Below are positions 35,029-43,088 of a stretch of 64,000 bases of DNA, one piece after another. Position 1 is the first letter of the stretch; each line of letters opens with the position of its first letter. The notes under the pieces were generated by a model. It searched no databases. It was not told where the DNA came from and saw nothing but the letters and a program-made list of their open reading frames with translations. The stretch lies in NCBI RefSeq assembly GCF_001629735.1, contig NZ_CP015224.1, positions 1,054,001-1,118,000 of the forward strand. Direction: 5' to 3'. The DNA is from Lysinibacillus sphaericus. GTDB taxonomy: Bacteria; Bacillota; Bacilli; Bacillales_A; Planococcaceae. The translations under genes and the position numbers were made by a program.

Positions 35029-35910
35029 ATGACAAATTTTATGTATCTATTTTGTTTAATCGTATGGGGTCTAAATTTTATTGCCGTAAAAATACAGGGG
35101 ACCCCCGTTAGTTTAGAATTATCATTAACCTATCGTTTAGTCATAACAGCTCTATTATTTTTAATACTTGCTTGGTTGATGAAACCACAAGGCAAACCAC
35201 AGAAGCAGGATGTCCCCTTTATCATTGTTTTTGGTGTTTGTAATTTTGCATTCAGTTATTTATGTTTGTATTACGCAACGATGCTCAGTTCAGCAGCCAT
35301 TGTCACGTTAATTTTTTCATTAAAAGTGATATTAACGCCCATTGCTTTACGAATTTTTTTGAAAGAACCTTTGCATCGCCGTGTACTTCTTGGTGGTATT
35401 TTAGGCATCATAGGAGTGGGTGTATTAATCTACCCAACTTTACATAGTTTTTCAGGGTTAGCTGATTTCAAAGGGATTTTTATTGCTTTTTTAGGGACAC
35501 TACTGACAGCAATCGGTGATGCTAGCTCTGCCAGAAATGCGAAGCGCCACATTGACCCGGTTTATGCCAATGCGATTGGCTTTGCCGTTGGGAGTTTGGT
35601 CATGTGTGGAATTGTCTGGATGGCAGGACAAAAAATAATGATTCCAACATCCATAACCTATTTATCAGCATTGCTGTATTTAACGGTAATCGCCTCGTTT
35701 CTCGCCTGGCTATTTTATTTAAAGCTAGTTGAAAGGATTGGAGGAGCGAAGAGTGGCTATATGGTCGCCTTATTTCCTGTCATAGGCGGCATTGCCTCTG
35801 TCCTGATTGGTGAATCTACAGTAAGCATCTATTTGATCGTGGGCTGTCTATCCAGTTGTATCGGAGCGGCGATTGCCTTAGGTTTTAAAATTAAGCCTAT
35901 TTTACGATGA
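35029..35910 (+). CDS. EamA/DMT-family transporter
   Basis: The 293-residue membrane protein has ten predicted helices in two EamA repeats (about 1-135 and 148-290), the layout of drug/metabolite exporters. Marks are MYLFCLIVWGLNFIAVK at the start and LKLVERIGGAKSGYMVALFPVIGG in the second repeat. Substrate unknown. It begins 22 bp after the GNAT gene, so it may belong to the same transcript as the isochorismatase and GNAT genes. Confidence 0.85.
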   Translation: MTNFMYLFCLIVWGLNFIAVKIQGTPVSLELSLTYRLVITALLFLILAWLMKPQGKPQKQDVPFIIVFGVCNFAFSYLCLYYATMLSSAAIVTLIFSLKVILTPIALRIFLKEPLHRRVLLGGILGIIGVGVLIYPTLHSFSGLADFKGIFIAFLGTLLTAIGDASSARNAKRHIDPVYANAIGFAVGSLVMCGIVWMAGQKIMIPTSITYLSALLYLTVIASFLAWLFYLKLVERIGGAKSGYMVALFPVIGGIASVLIGESTVSIYLIVGCLSSCIGAAIALGFKIKPILR

Positions 35911-35967
35911 ACGAAAACCCTTATCCTTTCATAAACTAGATAAGAACGTTTGAAAAGGGTGAGGGAG

Positions 35968-36093
35968 TTGGCATTCGTTCCGAGAAGCACAGAAAAAGAT
36001 CAGGATCATTGGGATATCGATCGTTGGGAAAATGATGGTGGCAGTAGTTTAGGGGGGAAAGGGAGGCAAATTTGTCTCCCTACAAATAGTTGA
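35968..36093 (+). CDS. Possible 41-residue protein
   Basis: TTG 35968 follows AAAAGGGTGAGGGAG and opens a 41-codon frame rich in Asp, Trp and Gly (TEKDQDHWDIDRWENDGGSS). The end of the frame overlaps a short palindrome (GGGAGGCAAATTTGTCTCCC, 36061-36080). No family recognised. It may be a genuine small protein or a degraded gene end. Confidence 0.3.
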   Translation: MAFVPRSTEKDQDHWDIDRWENDGGSSLGGKGRQICLPTNS

Positions 36094-36154
36094 AACCTTT
36101 TTCATCTCTGTTCGTATGAATTAGTAGAGACAGATTTGATTTGAAAAGGGAGAA

Positions 36155-36313
36155 TTGAAATTTTTGAGCTATTGAACAAAACGATTACTTTTGATTATTT
36201 ATGTGATTGTCATTGCGGATGCGTATTACTCAACATTGTATATGGAACCCAAAACACCACCGCAACATCAAACAATCAAAGCGACTGCTATTACCATTAA
36301 CATACTACGGTAG
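36155..36313 (+). pseudogene. Possible small membrane peptide gene with in-frame TGA
   Basis: TTG 36155, after AAAAGGGAG, opens a 52-codon frame that is interrupted by TGA at codon 7 (36173-36175). It then continues as a hydrophobic helix (LLLIIYVIVIADAYYSTLY) and a polar tail to TAG 36311. Translation could instead start at TTG 36191. The reading looks protein-like, so either a nonsense mutation or a later start. Low confidence. Confidence 0.3.
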
Positions 36314-36547
36314 CAAGCCTAACAAAAAGAAACGGACAACCCGTCGTTTAAAGCCGATGATCATGCAGCCATTCCAAGGGAAAAGGATTGACAAAATGGT
36401 CATGTCGATAAATAGTTTAGACGTTCGTCCACCAGTACTTATTTTTTTACGATATCAACAGCTTCGTTGCTGACGCCCTGTCCACTGACAGGGTATTTTT
36501 TATGAGGTGCATCAGTGTGGCATGAACCAAGGGAGAGGGAGATGCGT

Positions 36548-36757
36548 ATGACGAAAGTCTATGTGATGACCATGACGAAAGGGAATGATGAGCAGGATTA
36601 CGAGCAATGGGTGAACGAAAAAATATTTGAGAAAAAATCAGACCTAAAAGAGTATTTAAACAAAGAAGGCTATTTGAAGAAATCTACATATCAATATATG
36701 AAAATAGAGGCAGAATCTATAGTTGTTGCTGACATTCAAAAAATTAAACTTAAATAA
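36548..36757 (+). CDS. Hypothetical small protein
   Basis: The 69-residue charged protein (many Lys and Glu) has a predicted beta-helix-beta pattern: TKVYVMTMTK, a helical EQWVNEKIFEKKSDLKEYLNKEG, and MKIEAESIVVADIQKIKL. ATG 36548 is 6 nt after GGGAGAGGGAG; an ATG at 36542 is too close. No family recognised; the base composition is like its neighbours. Confidence 0.55.
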   Translation: MTKVYVMTMTKGNDEQDYEQWVNEKIFEKKSDLKEYLNKEGYLKKSTYQYMKIEAESIVVADIQKIKLK

Positions 36758-36847
36758 CAATCGTGTTTACTAAAAAATAAATAAAGCAATCTTCGCTCTT
36801 TTCATATAAAATATGGAAGATATAACATACTTGAAAGAGGTGGCCAC

Positions 36848-37396
36848 ATGTTCCCTACTTTAAATACGGATCGATTAGTGTTACGAGAAATTACAGAAAA
36901 GGACGCGCAAGCTATTTTAAATTGCTTTTCTAACCCTGACGTATTACGTCATTACGGTCAAAATCCATTAACTAGTTTAGAGCAAGTTAAACAAATCATT
37001 AATCGTTTTTCAAAAAACTATGAGGAACAACAAGGCATTAAATGGGGGATAGAACTGAAGGGGCGAGAAGGCCTAATAGGTACTATTGGATTTCAAGAAT
37101 GGTCAACAGAGCATAAGAGAGCTGAGATAAGCTATGCCCTTTTCCCTGACAGTTGGGGAAAAGGCTATGCACAAGAGGCGCTGAACAAAGTCATTTCATT
37201 TGGCTTTCAAGAGATGGAGTTATTACGTATAGGAGCCATTGTTTTCACAGAAAATGATGCTTCCAACAAGCTATTAACAAAAGTAGGCTTTGAAAAAGAA
37301 GGCTTATTAAAGAAATATATGCATCAAAATAATGTGCCATATGATACGTATGTTTATTCTCTAATCAATATGAAAAATCATAGTCTAGAATCGTGA
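36848..37396 (+). CDS. GNAT acetyltransferase, RimJ/RimL type
   Basis: The 182-residue enzyme begins LNTDRLVLREITEKDAQAI and carries ALFPDSWGKGYAQEALNKVISFGF (acetyl-CoA loop, ~97-120) and NDASNKLLTKVGFEKEG. It is strikingly similar along its whole length to the enzyme at 62111-62653, sharing the NYEEQ-GI-WGIE segment and the C-terminal YDT-(Y/F)-(V/I)YSL, so the two are paralogues. AAGAGGTGG precedes the ATG. Substrate unknown. Confidence 0.87.
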   Translation: MFPTLNTDRLVLREITEKDAQAILNCFSNPDVLRHYGQNPLTSLEQVKQIINRFSKNYEEQQGIKWGIELKGREGLIGTIGFQEWSTEHKRAEISYALFPDSWGKGYAQEALNKVISFGFQEMELLRIGAIVFTENDASNKLLTKVGFEKEGLLKKYMHQNNVPYDTYVYSLINMKNHSLES

Positions 37397-37401
37397 AAAA
37401 T

Positions 37402-37433
37402 AAAAGGATTGGGGAAATGACCCCAATCCTTTT
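37402..37433. terminator. Bidirectional terminator
   Basis: AAAAGGATTGGGG pairs perfectly with CCCCAATCCTTTT around a 6-nt loop, between the convergent GNAT and fumC genes. Confidence 0.9.
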
Positions 37434-37474
37434 ACCGTTTTTCGCCAAATGGTAGGTGAATACTTATTCTTACA

Positions 37475-38866
37475 TTATTTTACGTTCGGGTAAATCATTG
37501 TAGCGGGGTCAACATATTCATCGAACTGCTCTTCTGTTAGCAGACCACTTGCAATAGCTGCTGCTTTTAACGTAGTGCCTTCTTTGTGAGCTTTTTTCGC
37601 AATTTTTGCTGCGCTTTCATAGCCGATATATGGATTTAATGCTGTTACAAGCATTAATGAGTTTTGTAAGTTATGATCGAGTACTTCTTTATTCGGCTCA
37701 ATGCCAATTGCACAATGGTCATTAAAAGATTTCATTGTATCTGCTAATAGGCGAGTTGATTGTAAGAAGTTATAAATGATGACTGGCTTAAAGACGTTTA
37801 GTTCAAAATTCCCTTGAGATGCTGCGAAAGCAATCGTCGCGTCATTTCCTACTACTTGTGTGACTACCATTGTCATCGCTTCACTTTGTGTAGGATTTAC
37901 TTTACCAGGCATAATGGAAGAGCCTGGTTCGTTTTCTGGGATCGTAATTTCACCAATCCCTGAGCGTGGCCCACTTGCAAGCCAACGAACGTCATTGGCA
38001 ATTTTCATTAAATCAGTTGCTAAAGCTTTGAGAGCGCCATGTGCAACAACGGCTTCATCATGGCTTGTTAATGCATGGAATTTATTTGCAGCAGAGGCGA
38101 ATGTTTTGCCTGTTAGCTCACTGATTTCCGCCGCAACACGATCACCAAATTCTGGATGTGCATTGATCCCAGTACCAACCGCTGTTCCACCAATCGCAAG
38201 CTCTTTCATATAGTCTATATTTTGAATAATCATATGCTCGGATTTCTCTAGCATAGCTGCCCAGCCGCTAATTTCCTGACCCAATGTAAGAGGTGTGGCA
38301 TCCTGTAAATGTGTACGACCAATTTTAATAATATCTTTAAATTGAGTGGCTTTGTCTTCCAAAGTTGATTTTAATAATCGTAGTCGTGGTAATAAATAAT
38401 CTTCCACTTTTAAAACTGCCGCAATATGCAATGCAGTTGGAAATGTATCATTCGAGCTTTGTGATTTATTGACATCATCGTTCGGATGAATGCGATCTGC
38501 CTCACCAGCATCCTGTAAAAGTTGGTTCGCGCGGTGTGCAATCACCTCATTAACGTTCATGTTTGATTGTGTACCACTGCCAGTTTGCCAAACAACTAGT
38601 GGGAATTGATCATCCCATTGTCCATTTAAAACTTCATCTGCTGCCTGAACGATTACATTCGCTTTAAGATCTGAAAGCTTGCCTAGTTTATTGTTCGCGA
38701 TTGCAGCACTTTTCTTTAAAATAGCCATCGCCTGCACAAGCTCAATAGGCATTTGTTCCGTGCCAATTTGGAAATTTTCTTTACTGCGCTGTGTTTGCGC
38801 ACCCCAAATTTTATCAGCAGGTACTTTGATTTCTCCCATAGTGTCTTTTTCAATACGATAATCCAT
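37475..38866 (-). CDS. fumC: Class II fumarate hydratase
   Basis: It hydrates fumarate to malate in the TCA cycle without an iron-sulfur cluster. The 463-residue protein has the family marks [17 protein letters not shown] near 98-114, [16 protein letters not shown] near 185-200 and the catalytic loop [16 protein letters not shown] near 318-333. AAAGGAG lies upstream of the start. Its upstream region on the same strand holds a Fur-overlapped promoter, a C-rich hairpin and an intrinsic terminator (38911-39053). The gene is therefore either read through from that promoter or served by a closer, unseen one. Induction of an iron-free fumarase during iron limitation would make sense. Confidence 0.95.
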   Translation of the reverse strand: MDYRIEKDTMGEIKVPADKIWGAQTQRSKENFQIGTEQMPIELVQAMAILKKSAAIANNKLGKLSDLKANVIVQAADEVLNGQWDDQFPLVVWQTGSGTQSNMNVNEVIAHRANQLLQDAGEADRIHPNDDVNKSQSSNDTFPTALHIAAVLKVEDYLLPRLRLLKSTLEDKATQFKDIIKIGRTHLQDATPLTLGQEISGWAAMLEKSEHMIIQNIDYMKELAIGGTAVGTGINAHPEFGDRVAAEISELTGKTFASAANKFHALTSHDEAVVAHGALKALATDLMKIANDVRWLASGPRSGIGEITIPENEPGSSIMPGKVNPTQSEAMTMVVTQVVGNDATIAFAASQGNFELNVFKPVIIYNFLQSTRLLADTMKSFNDHCAIGIEPNKEVLDHNLQNSLMLVTALNPYIGYESAAKIAKKAHKEGTTLKAAAIASGLLTEEQFDEYVDPATMIYPNVK

Positions 38867-38910
38867 GTCAAAACAGCTCCTTTATTATGTAAAATTCCTC
38901 CAATATACAG

Positions 38911-38952
38911 ATAAAAACGGATACTCTTAGTCTGATGTAAGAATATCCGTTT
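38911..38952 (-). terminator. Intrinsic terminator between Fur promoter and fumC
   Basis: A 14-bp stem with one mismatch and an 8-nt loop is followed on the minus strand by UUUUUAUC. It lies 45 bp before the fumC start, inside the leader. Confidence 0.8.
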
Positions 38953-39018
38953 GATACATGCTTATTCAAAAAAGAGGGGGATTCTGAAATAAGCAATTTG
39001 GAGAAAAGAAATAATCTA
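38911..39018 (-). ncRNA. Candidate Fur-regulated small RNA (FsrA-like) or fumC leader
   Basis: Reading minus from a start expected near 39018, about 105 nt carry two structures. A 9-bp stem (TGCTTATTC at 38959-38967 with GAAATAAGCA at 38986-38995, one bulge) exposes an 18-nt loop containing CCCCCTC and six U. A second long stem (AAACGGATA-TCTTA with TAAGA-TATCCGTTT, 38915-38952) is followed by UUUUUAUC, an intrinsic terminator on the minus strand only. No protein frame is evident. A C-rich unpaired loop that could pair with GGGGG Shine-Dalgarno sequences, under Fur control, is the design of the iron-sparing RNA FsrA of Bacillus. Homology to FsrA was not tested; the alternative is a transcription attenuator for fumC. 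Confidence 0.6.
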
Positions 39019-39020
39019 TT

Positions 39021-39053
39021 GATAATGATAATTGTTATCAATTAAAATGTCAA
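39021..39053 (-). promoter_or_regulatory. Fur box overlapping a consensus promoter
   Basis: On the minus strand a perfect TTGACA (39053-39048) and TATCAT (39030-39025) are 17 bp apart. GATAATGATAATTGTTATC (39021-39039) matches the 19-bp Fur consensus GATAATGATAATCATTATC at 17 of 19 positions and covers the -10 and half the spacer. Iron-loaded Fur should repress this promoter. Confidence 0.9.
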
Positions 39054-39141
39054 CAAATTTGTTTGGAGAAATAATAGGGTGAGAATAATTCGCAATAGTA
39101 CTATGGTTATTCCCGAATTTAGAGGAAATAAACGTTATAGA

Positions 39142-39357
39142 TTATCTCTTTTTCTTACCTAAATCTTTAAGTGGCTGCTTTTTAGGAACTTTCTCAAAAA
39201 TAATTTTCACATGATAATGGTGGTCGTCAATTTGAAGCACCTCAGTTACCTTTGCCTTTCGTCCTTTAATACGAATATCCTCTTCGATGGCAGGGAGTTT
39301 GACGAGCAATTGGCTTAATACGGACGTTTTATTTTCATAATAATGAGTGACAAACAT
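39142..39357 (-). CDS. Small conserved-looking hypothetical protein
   Basis: The 71-residue soluble protein has predicted beta strands (KAKVTEVLQIDDHHYHVKIIFEKV) and a strongly basic tail (PKKQPLKDLGKKKR). GAAGGAGAAG lies just before the ATG. It ends 89 bp upstream of the Fur-controlled promoter on the same strand, so it is not driven by it. No family recognised. The basic tail might suggest nucleic-acid binding. Confidence 0.6.
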   Translation of the reverse strand: MFVTHYYENKTSVLSQLLVKLPAIEEDIRIKGRKAKVTEVLQIDDHHYHVKIIFEKVPKKQPLKDLGKKKR

Positions 39358-39883
39358 TGTTCTTCTCCTTCTAACATTTGATTGTTACTCAATTTATGAG
39401 GGGAGCCTAGTTTCTAGAACTTTTATAGATGGAATAGGTGCACGGAGAAAATTTGTTACTCAAACAGCATATAAAGGACCATGGCCTGCAAAAATGCTGA
39501 TGATCTTGGGTATAATCATAGAACTCCGTTGAATATTGCTGGGAAATTACACTCTTCGCAATTGAAAAATTTCATTCATACCGAGAATCACGCTGCCACT
39601 TAATTTTATAAAAATCAAAAATATGACATAATTTCACGGAATGAAATTGCAACTTTCGACATATTTCTTATTTATTTCTCGGGAAATATCTCTTACATAA
39701 TGGCGGTGTTGAGTGGGACTACGAGCGCTCAATTTTGCACTATTCCTGCTGTGAACTTTCATTGAAAAAATAATGACTTTATGATGTGATTGACTATTCT
39801 TAATTCTTTTTTATCAAAGAGGTAGTGCGATAACGTTTCAGTAGAGACATTGTTCGTTATAATAAGAGGAAGGAGGAAATAAA
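39358..39883. other. Intergenic region, 525 bp
   Basis: AT-rich with no convincing gene. One frame around 39410-39532 reads a short protein-like stretch (KFVTQTAYKGPWPAKM) that could be a decayed gene end, but no start or ribosome site supports it. A TATAAT at 39858-39863, 20 bp before the ATP-binding protein gene, is the likely -10 of its promoter. Confidence 0.4.
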
Positions 39884-40612
39884 ATGTATTTAAAATCATG
39901 TAAAGTGCTACAGGACACGATTCCTAATAAACAAATGTATCCTTTTAATATCCCGAGCTTGCAGGATTTACAGGAGTTGGAGTTTCCAACTAATGTGACC
40001 TTCTTTGTTGGGGAAAATGGCTCGGGTAAATCAACCTTACTGGAAGCCATTGCAGATCGTTGCGATTTTAATACGGCAGGTGGTGGCCGCCAAAATCTGT
40101 ATGAAGTACATAAGGCAGAATCTTCACTGGGTGAGTATATCCGTTTGTCGTGGATGCCGAAAATTTCAAATGGCTTTTTTCTTCGATCCGAAACATTTTA
40201 TCAATTTGCCAGTCATATTGATTTGATAGAAGATCCAAGGAGATATAACGCTTTTGGTGGAAAATCTCTACATCACCAATCCCATGGTGAATCCTTTCTG
40301 GCATTATTTATGAATCGTTTTAAGGGTAAAGCGATTTATTTATTGGATGAGCCCGAGGCAGCATTGTCTCCAACAAGGCAATTAAGTTTGTTGAAAATTA
40401 TGAAGGATCTAGAGCATGAGGCACAATTTATTATTGCCACACATTCACCGATTTTACTGGGCTATCCTAATGCAACGATTTATAGCTTTGACAATGATGA
40501 AATTGAAACAATCCGTTATGAGGATTCCATTCATTACATTGTCACCAAACGGTTTTTAGATGCACCGCAAACTATTTTTAGTGAGTTATTTGATGAGGAG
40601 AGGGAATCATGA
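39884..40612 (+). CDS. AAA-family ATPase (ABC/SMC-like ATP-binding protein)
   Basis: The 242-residue soluble ATPase has Walker A GENGSGKST near 45-53, Walker B IYLLDEPEAAL near 150-160 with the catalytic Glu, and a switch IIATHSP near 185. It lacks a membrane partner and has a short lid, resembling AAA_21-type stand-alone ATPases (OLD/RecF-like) rather than transporter subunits. AAGGAGG precedes the ATG. Its stop overlaps the next gene (ATGA), so the ATPase and the Eis-like acetyltransferase are made together. Function unknown. Confidence 0.82.
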   Translation: MYLKSCKVLQDTIPNKQMYPFNIPSLQDLQELEFPTNVTFFVGENGSGKSTLLEAIADRCDFNTAGGGRQNLYEVHKAESSLGEYIRLSWMPKISNGFFLRSETFYQFASHIDLIEDPRRYNAFGGKSLHHQSHGESFLALFMNRFKGKAIYLLDEPEAALSPTRQLSLLKIMKDLEHEAQFIIATHSPILLGYPNATIYSFDNDEIETIRYEDSIHYIVTKRFLDAPQTIFSELFDEERES

Positions 40613-41832
40613 ATCAACGAAAAGGCTTAATCATGCGAGAAATTCGATTGGATGAAATGGCACAATCTATTGACTTATTAAATTATGTCTTTCAAATGTC
40701 CATGTCTATTCATAAGGACCGTCGTTTTGTGAATGCGAAAAGTAGACAATTTAATGAGGGACATGCCATCGGATGGTTTGATGGCTCGCATTTAGTATCG
40801 CAAATTTTAAGTTTGCCTTTTGAAGTCAATGTCCATGGGAAGATTTATGAAATGGGGGGGATTACAGCAGTTGGCACCTACCCAGAGTATTCGGGCCATG
40901 GCTTGATGGAGAGCTTGATTATTGAAAGCCTACAAAGTATGCGCAACGAGGGACAATGTATATCCTATTTATTTCCATATTCAATTCCCTATTACCGAAA
41001 AAAGGGATGGGAAATTATGAGTGACATTGTAGAGTTCCAAGTGAAGGATACACAGCTCCCGCATTATGCCGGACTCAATGGGAAAATTCGACGTGTCGAT
41101 CCAAAGCATCAGGATGTAGTGGATATCTACGCCCGATATGCCGAAAAAACACATGGGGTAATGGTGCGAAATAGCATTGCGTGGAATGAGAAGTTTCAGG
41201 AGGATTTCTGGGAAGAGAAATTCATTGACAGTGATGTTAACCTGCAGGCTGCCGTCTACTACGATGAAGGAGATGTGGCGCAGGGCTATATGTTCTATCG
41301 TATTATGGAGGAAAATTATTATATTGATGAAATCGTCTATTTACAGGAAGAAGCACGTAAAGGGTTATGGAATTTTGTCTCTGCCCATAGCTCCATGATT
41401 TATAATGTCTATGGGAAAACGACAGGTAATGAAGCAGTAGCATTTCTATTAGAGGATAGTGAGATTATTCAAAAGGTCTCTCCTTATTTTATGGCGAGAA
41501 TTGTGGATGTTAAAGAGTTTTTATTACGCTATCCATTTGTCAGTCAAGACTTTGAACTTCAGCTAGCCGTAACAGATCGGATTGTAGCTTGGAATAATGG
41601 TACCTTCATCATCAAAATGGTGGATGGTAAGCTGTCTGTCCAAAAGGTGAGTGAGACATTAAATGAAAATGCTGTCCATTTAACGGTGCAAACCTTGGCC
41701 ACGATGCTGCTAGGCTATAAACGACCAAGCTATTTAGAAAAAATCGAACGGTTACAGGGACGTAAAGAGGAAATTGCCTTACTGGAGGACATATTACCCG
41801 TAGGCATACCGACCTTCATTGATTATTTCTAG
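40609..41832 (+). CDS. Eis-like GNAT acetyltransferase with SCP2-like C-terminus
   Basis: The 407-residue protein has the three-part layout of Eis acetyltransferases: an N-terminal GNAT fold with GITAVGTYPEYSGHGLMESLIIESLQSM (~85-112), a second GNAT-like part, and a C-terminal sterol-carrier-like domain (~300-400: LQLAVTDRIVAWNNGTFIIKM and LTVQTLATMLLGYKRPSYL). Eis proteins acetylate aminoglycosides at several amines or act on lysines. ATG 40609 follows GGAGAGGG; a start at 40633 is also possible. Translationally coupled to the ATPase. Confidence 0.85.
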   Translation: MNQRKGLIMREIRLDEMAQSIDLLNYVFQMSMSIHKDRRFVNAKSRQFNEGHAIGWFDGSHLVSQILSLPFEVNVHGKIYEMGGITAVGTYPEYSGHGLMESLIIESLQSMRNEGQCISYLFPYSIPYYRKKGWEIMSDIVEFQVKDTQLPHYAGLNGKIRRVDPKHQDVVDIYARYAEKTHGVMVRNSIAWNEKFQEDFWEEKFIDSDVNLQAAVYYDEGDVAQGYMFYRIMEENYYIDEIVYLQEEARKGLWNFVSAHSSMIYNVYGKTTGNEAVAFLLEDSEIIQKVSPYFMARIVDVKEFLLRYPFVSQDFELQLAVTDRIVAWNNGTFIIKMVDGKLSVQKVSETLNENAVHLTVQTLATMLLGYKRPSYLEKIERLQGRKEEIALLEDILPVGIPTFIDYF

Positions 41833-41850
41833 GGATATACAAGCATATTG

Positions 41851-41887
41851 AGCTGAACTACTTCTCACAATAGTTCAGCTTTTATTT
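41851..41887 (+). terminator. Rho-independent terminator
   Basis: AGCTGAACTA pairs perfectly with TAGTTCAGCT around a 10-nt loop, followed by TTTATTTG. Confidence 0.85.
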
Positions 41888-41967
41888 GTCATAATGTTAC
41901 TGCATAGTTGAACAAGGTTGTACCTTTAAATACATAGACATTCATGGATTTAGTGAGGGGGATAGAA

Positions 41968-42105
41968 ATGGATTTAATTGTCGGAATAGCTATTGTACTC
42001 ATTGTGTTTTTCTCTTCTAGCCTAATTGAAAAAAGGTTGAAGTCCATTGAAAAACAAAACAATCGTGTCATCGAAATACTGGAAGAAATAAGAGATAAAA
42101 AATAA
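41968..42105 (+). CDS. 45-residue single-pass membrane protein
   Basis: ATG 41968 follows GTGAGGGGGAT and opens a 45-codon frame: an N-terminal hydrophobic helix (LIVGIAIVLIVFFSSSLI) followed by a charged coiled-coil-like tail (KRLKSIEKQNNRVIEILEEI). The layout is common for small bacillar membrane proteins. Function unknown. Confidence 0.6.
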   Translation: MDLIVGIAIVLIVFFSSSLIEKRLKSIEKQNNRVIEILEEIRDKK

Positions 42106-42176
42106 AGGCATTTGCCAATAGGGGGATTTTACTTCAAGTAAAGGGTAGAGTCCTATTGGAATGGAGTTTTTATTAT

Positions 42177-42584
42177 ATGGATCTATATATTGAACGATTA
42201 CAAGTGGCAGATGCCGAAAGTTTGTATAAATTTGAACTTGAAAACAGAAAATTTTTCGAAGAAATGGTACCTACTCGTGGAGAAGAATACTATAACCCTG
42301 AGATTTTTAAAAAAAGACACGAAGCTTTACTTGAAGAACAAGCTCAGGGAGGGTCATATTTCTATTTAATTAAAAATGAAGATAGTTCTATTCTAGGAAG
42401 AATAAATTTAGTGGATATTGATAGATTTCATAAAATCGGTCATCTCGGTTATAGGGTGGGGCAAGAACATACTGCAAAAGGAATTGCTAATCAAGCATTA
42501 CAAAAATTAATTGAAACAATAGCTGATGAGGATATAAAACAAATTAAGGCGGAAACAACAACAAATAACATAGCTTCTCAATGA
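42177..42584 (+). pseudogene. GNAT acetyltransferase truncated at the C-terminus
   Basis: About 135 residues read as a RimJ/RimL-type acetyltransferase (MDLYIERLQVADAESLYKFE; LGYRVGQEHTAKGIANQALQKL acetyl-CoA loop) but stop with TGA right after TTTNNIASQ. In this family the sequence normally continues with a KVLEKNGF-type strand and about 30-40 further residues. The last strand and helix are thus missing. The stop lies at the edge of an inverted repeat (GAGCTGT-TTAG-ACAGCTC, 42583-42600), suggesting a deletion or insertion junction. Probably inactive. Confidence 0.65.
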
Positions 42585-42610
42585 GCTGTTTAGACAGCTC
42601 CCAGACTGTA

Positions 42611-42660
42611 GACAAAATCCATCGAGTAGCTCACTCTCCATGGATTTTGTCATTTTTCTT
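42611..42660 (+). terminator. Rho-independent terminator
   Basis: GACAAAATCCAT pairs perfectly with ATGGATTTTGTC around a 17-nt loop, followed by a T-rich tract. Confidence 0.85.
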
Positions 42661-42790
42661 TCTCTTTCATTTCTAATATTGGTAAATTATTGCTGATTTC
42701 ACTATACTCCTCAAGGGAAGCATCTAGACCCCGACCGCGGATATCGTCTGCCCGTAGTAGAAATCAACGACTTTACTTTGTCTCATGTAA

Positions 42791-42823
42791 AATAAAAAAG
42801 ACTGTAGACAGCTCTTTTTTATT
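42791..42823. terminator. Palindromic terminator-like element
   Basis: AATAAAAAAGA-CTGT pairs with ACAG-TCTTTTTTATT, symmetrical on both strands. It and the preceding terminator flank 42661-42790, in which no gene or other signal was seen. Confidence 0.5.
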
Positions 42824-42928
42824 TATTGTACAAATGGAGCAATTGAGTTGAAGAAGGATTGGTTATTGAATGAACTTAAAATGTGGTAATAATTTACTAT
42901 GAATGTGTAATAGTTAAAGAAACAATGC

Positions 42929-43088
42929 TATAATTCATTTAAATATGTATGGAAGATCAAAAAACTTGTGATAAATCGATATCCCCCAGATTTATCCGCT
43001 AGATGATAGGAGTCAAATTTCAATGAATAGTCCAATCTAATATTCCCCTATTTAGCCAAAATCAGATTGAAATATCGGGGGATATAAA
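42929..43088 (+). promoter_or_regulatory. Promoter and attenuator-like leader of an MFS exporter
   Basis: A perfect TATAAT (42929-42934) precedes a ~148-nt leader. It holds a hairpin (GATAAATC 42970-42977 with GATTTATC 42989-42996) whose loop carries ATATCCCCC. A five-codon frame follows (Met-Asn-Ser-Pro-Ile-stop, 43023-43040) with AGGAG 10 nt upstream. A second C-run, TATTCCCC, lies at 43041-43048. The exporter's Shine-Dalgarno (GGGGGATAT, 43077-43085) is complementary to both C-runs. This resembles leader-peptide control of antibiotic-resistance genes. Read directly from sequence; regulation is inference. Confidence 0.5.

Noticed and set aside
36207-36473. An 88-codon basic frame
   Set aside because: It overlaps the hydrophobic small-protein frame, has no ribosome site and shows runs of Lys/Arg typical of an out-of-frame reading.
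39347-39532. A 61-codon plus-strand frame beginning inside the divergent small gene
   Set aside because: No ribosome site; the only protein-like part is near its end and is too short to call more than a possible relic.
7181-42823. Repeated ACTGTAGACA-like strings (about 7211-7220 reverse, 42605-42614, 42801-42810)
   Set aside because: All occur in or beside terminator hairpins; they share only about 10 bases and have no flanking repeat structure, so a mobile or regulatory repeat family is not supported.
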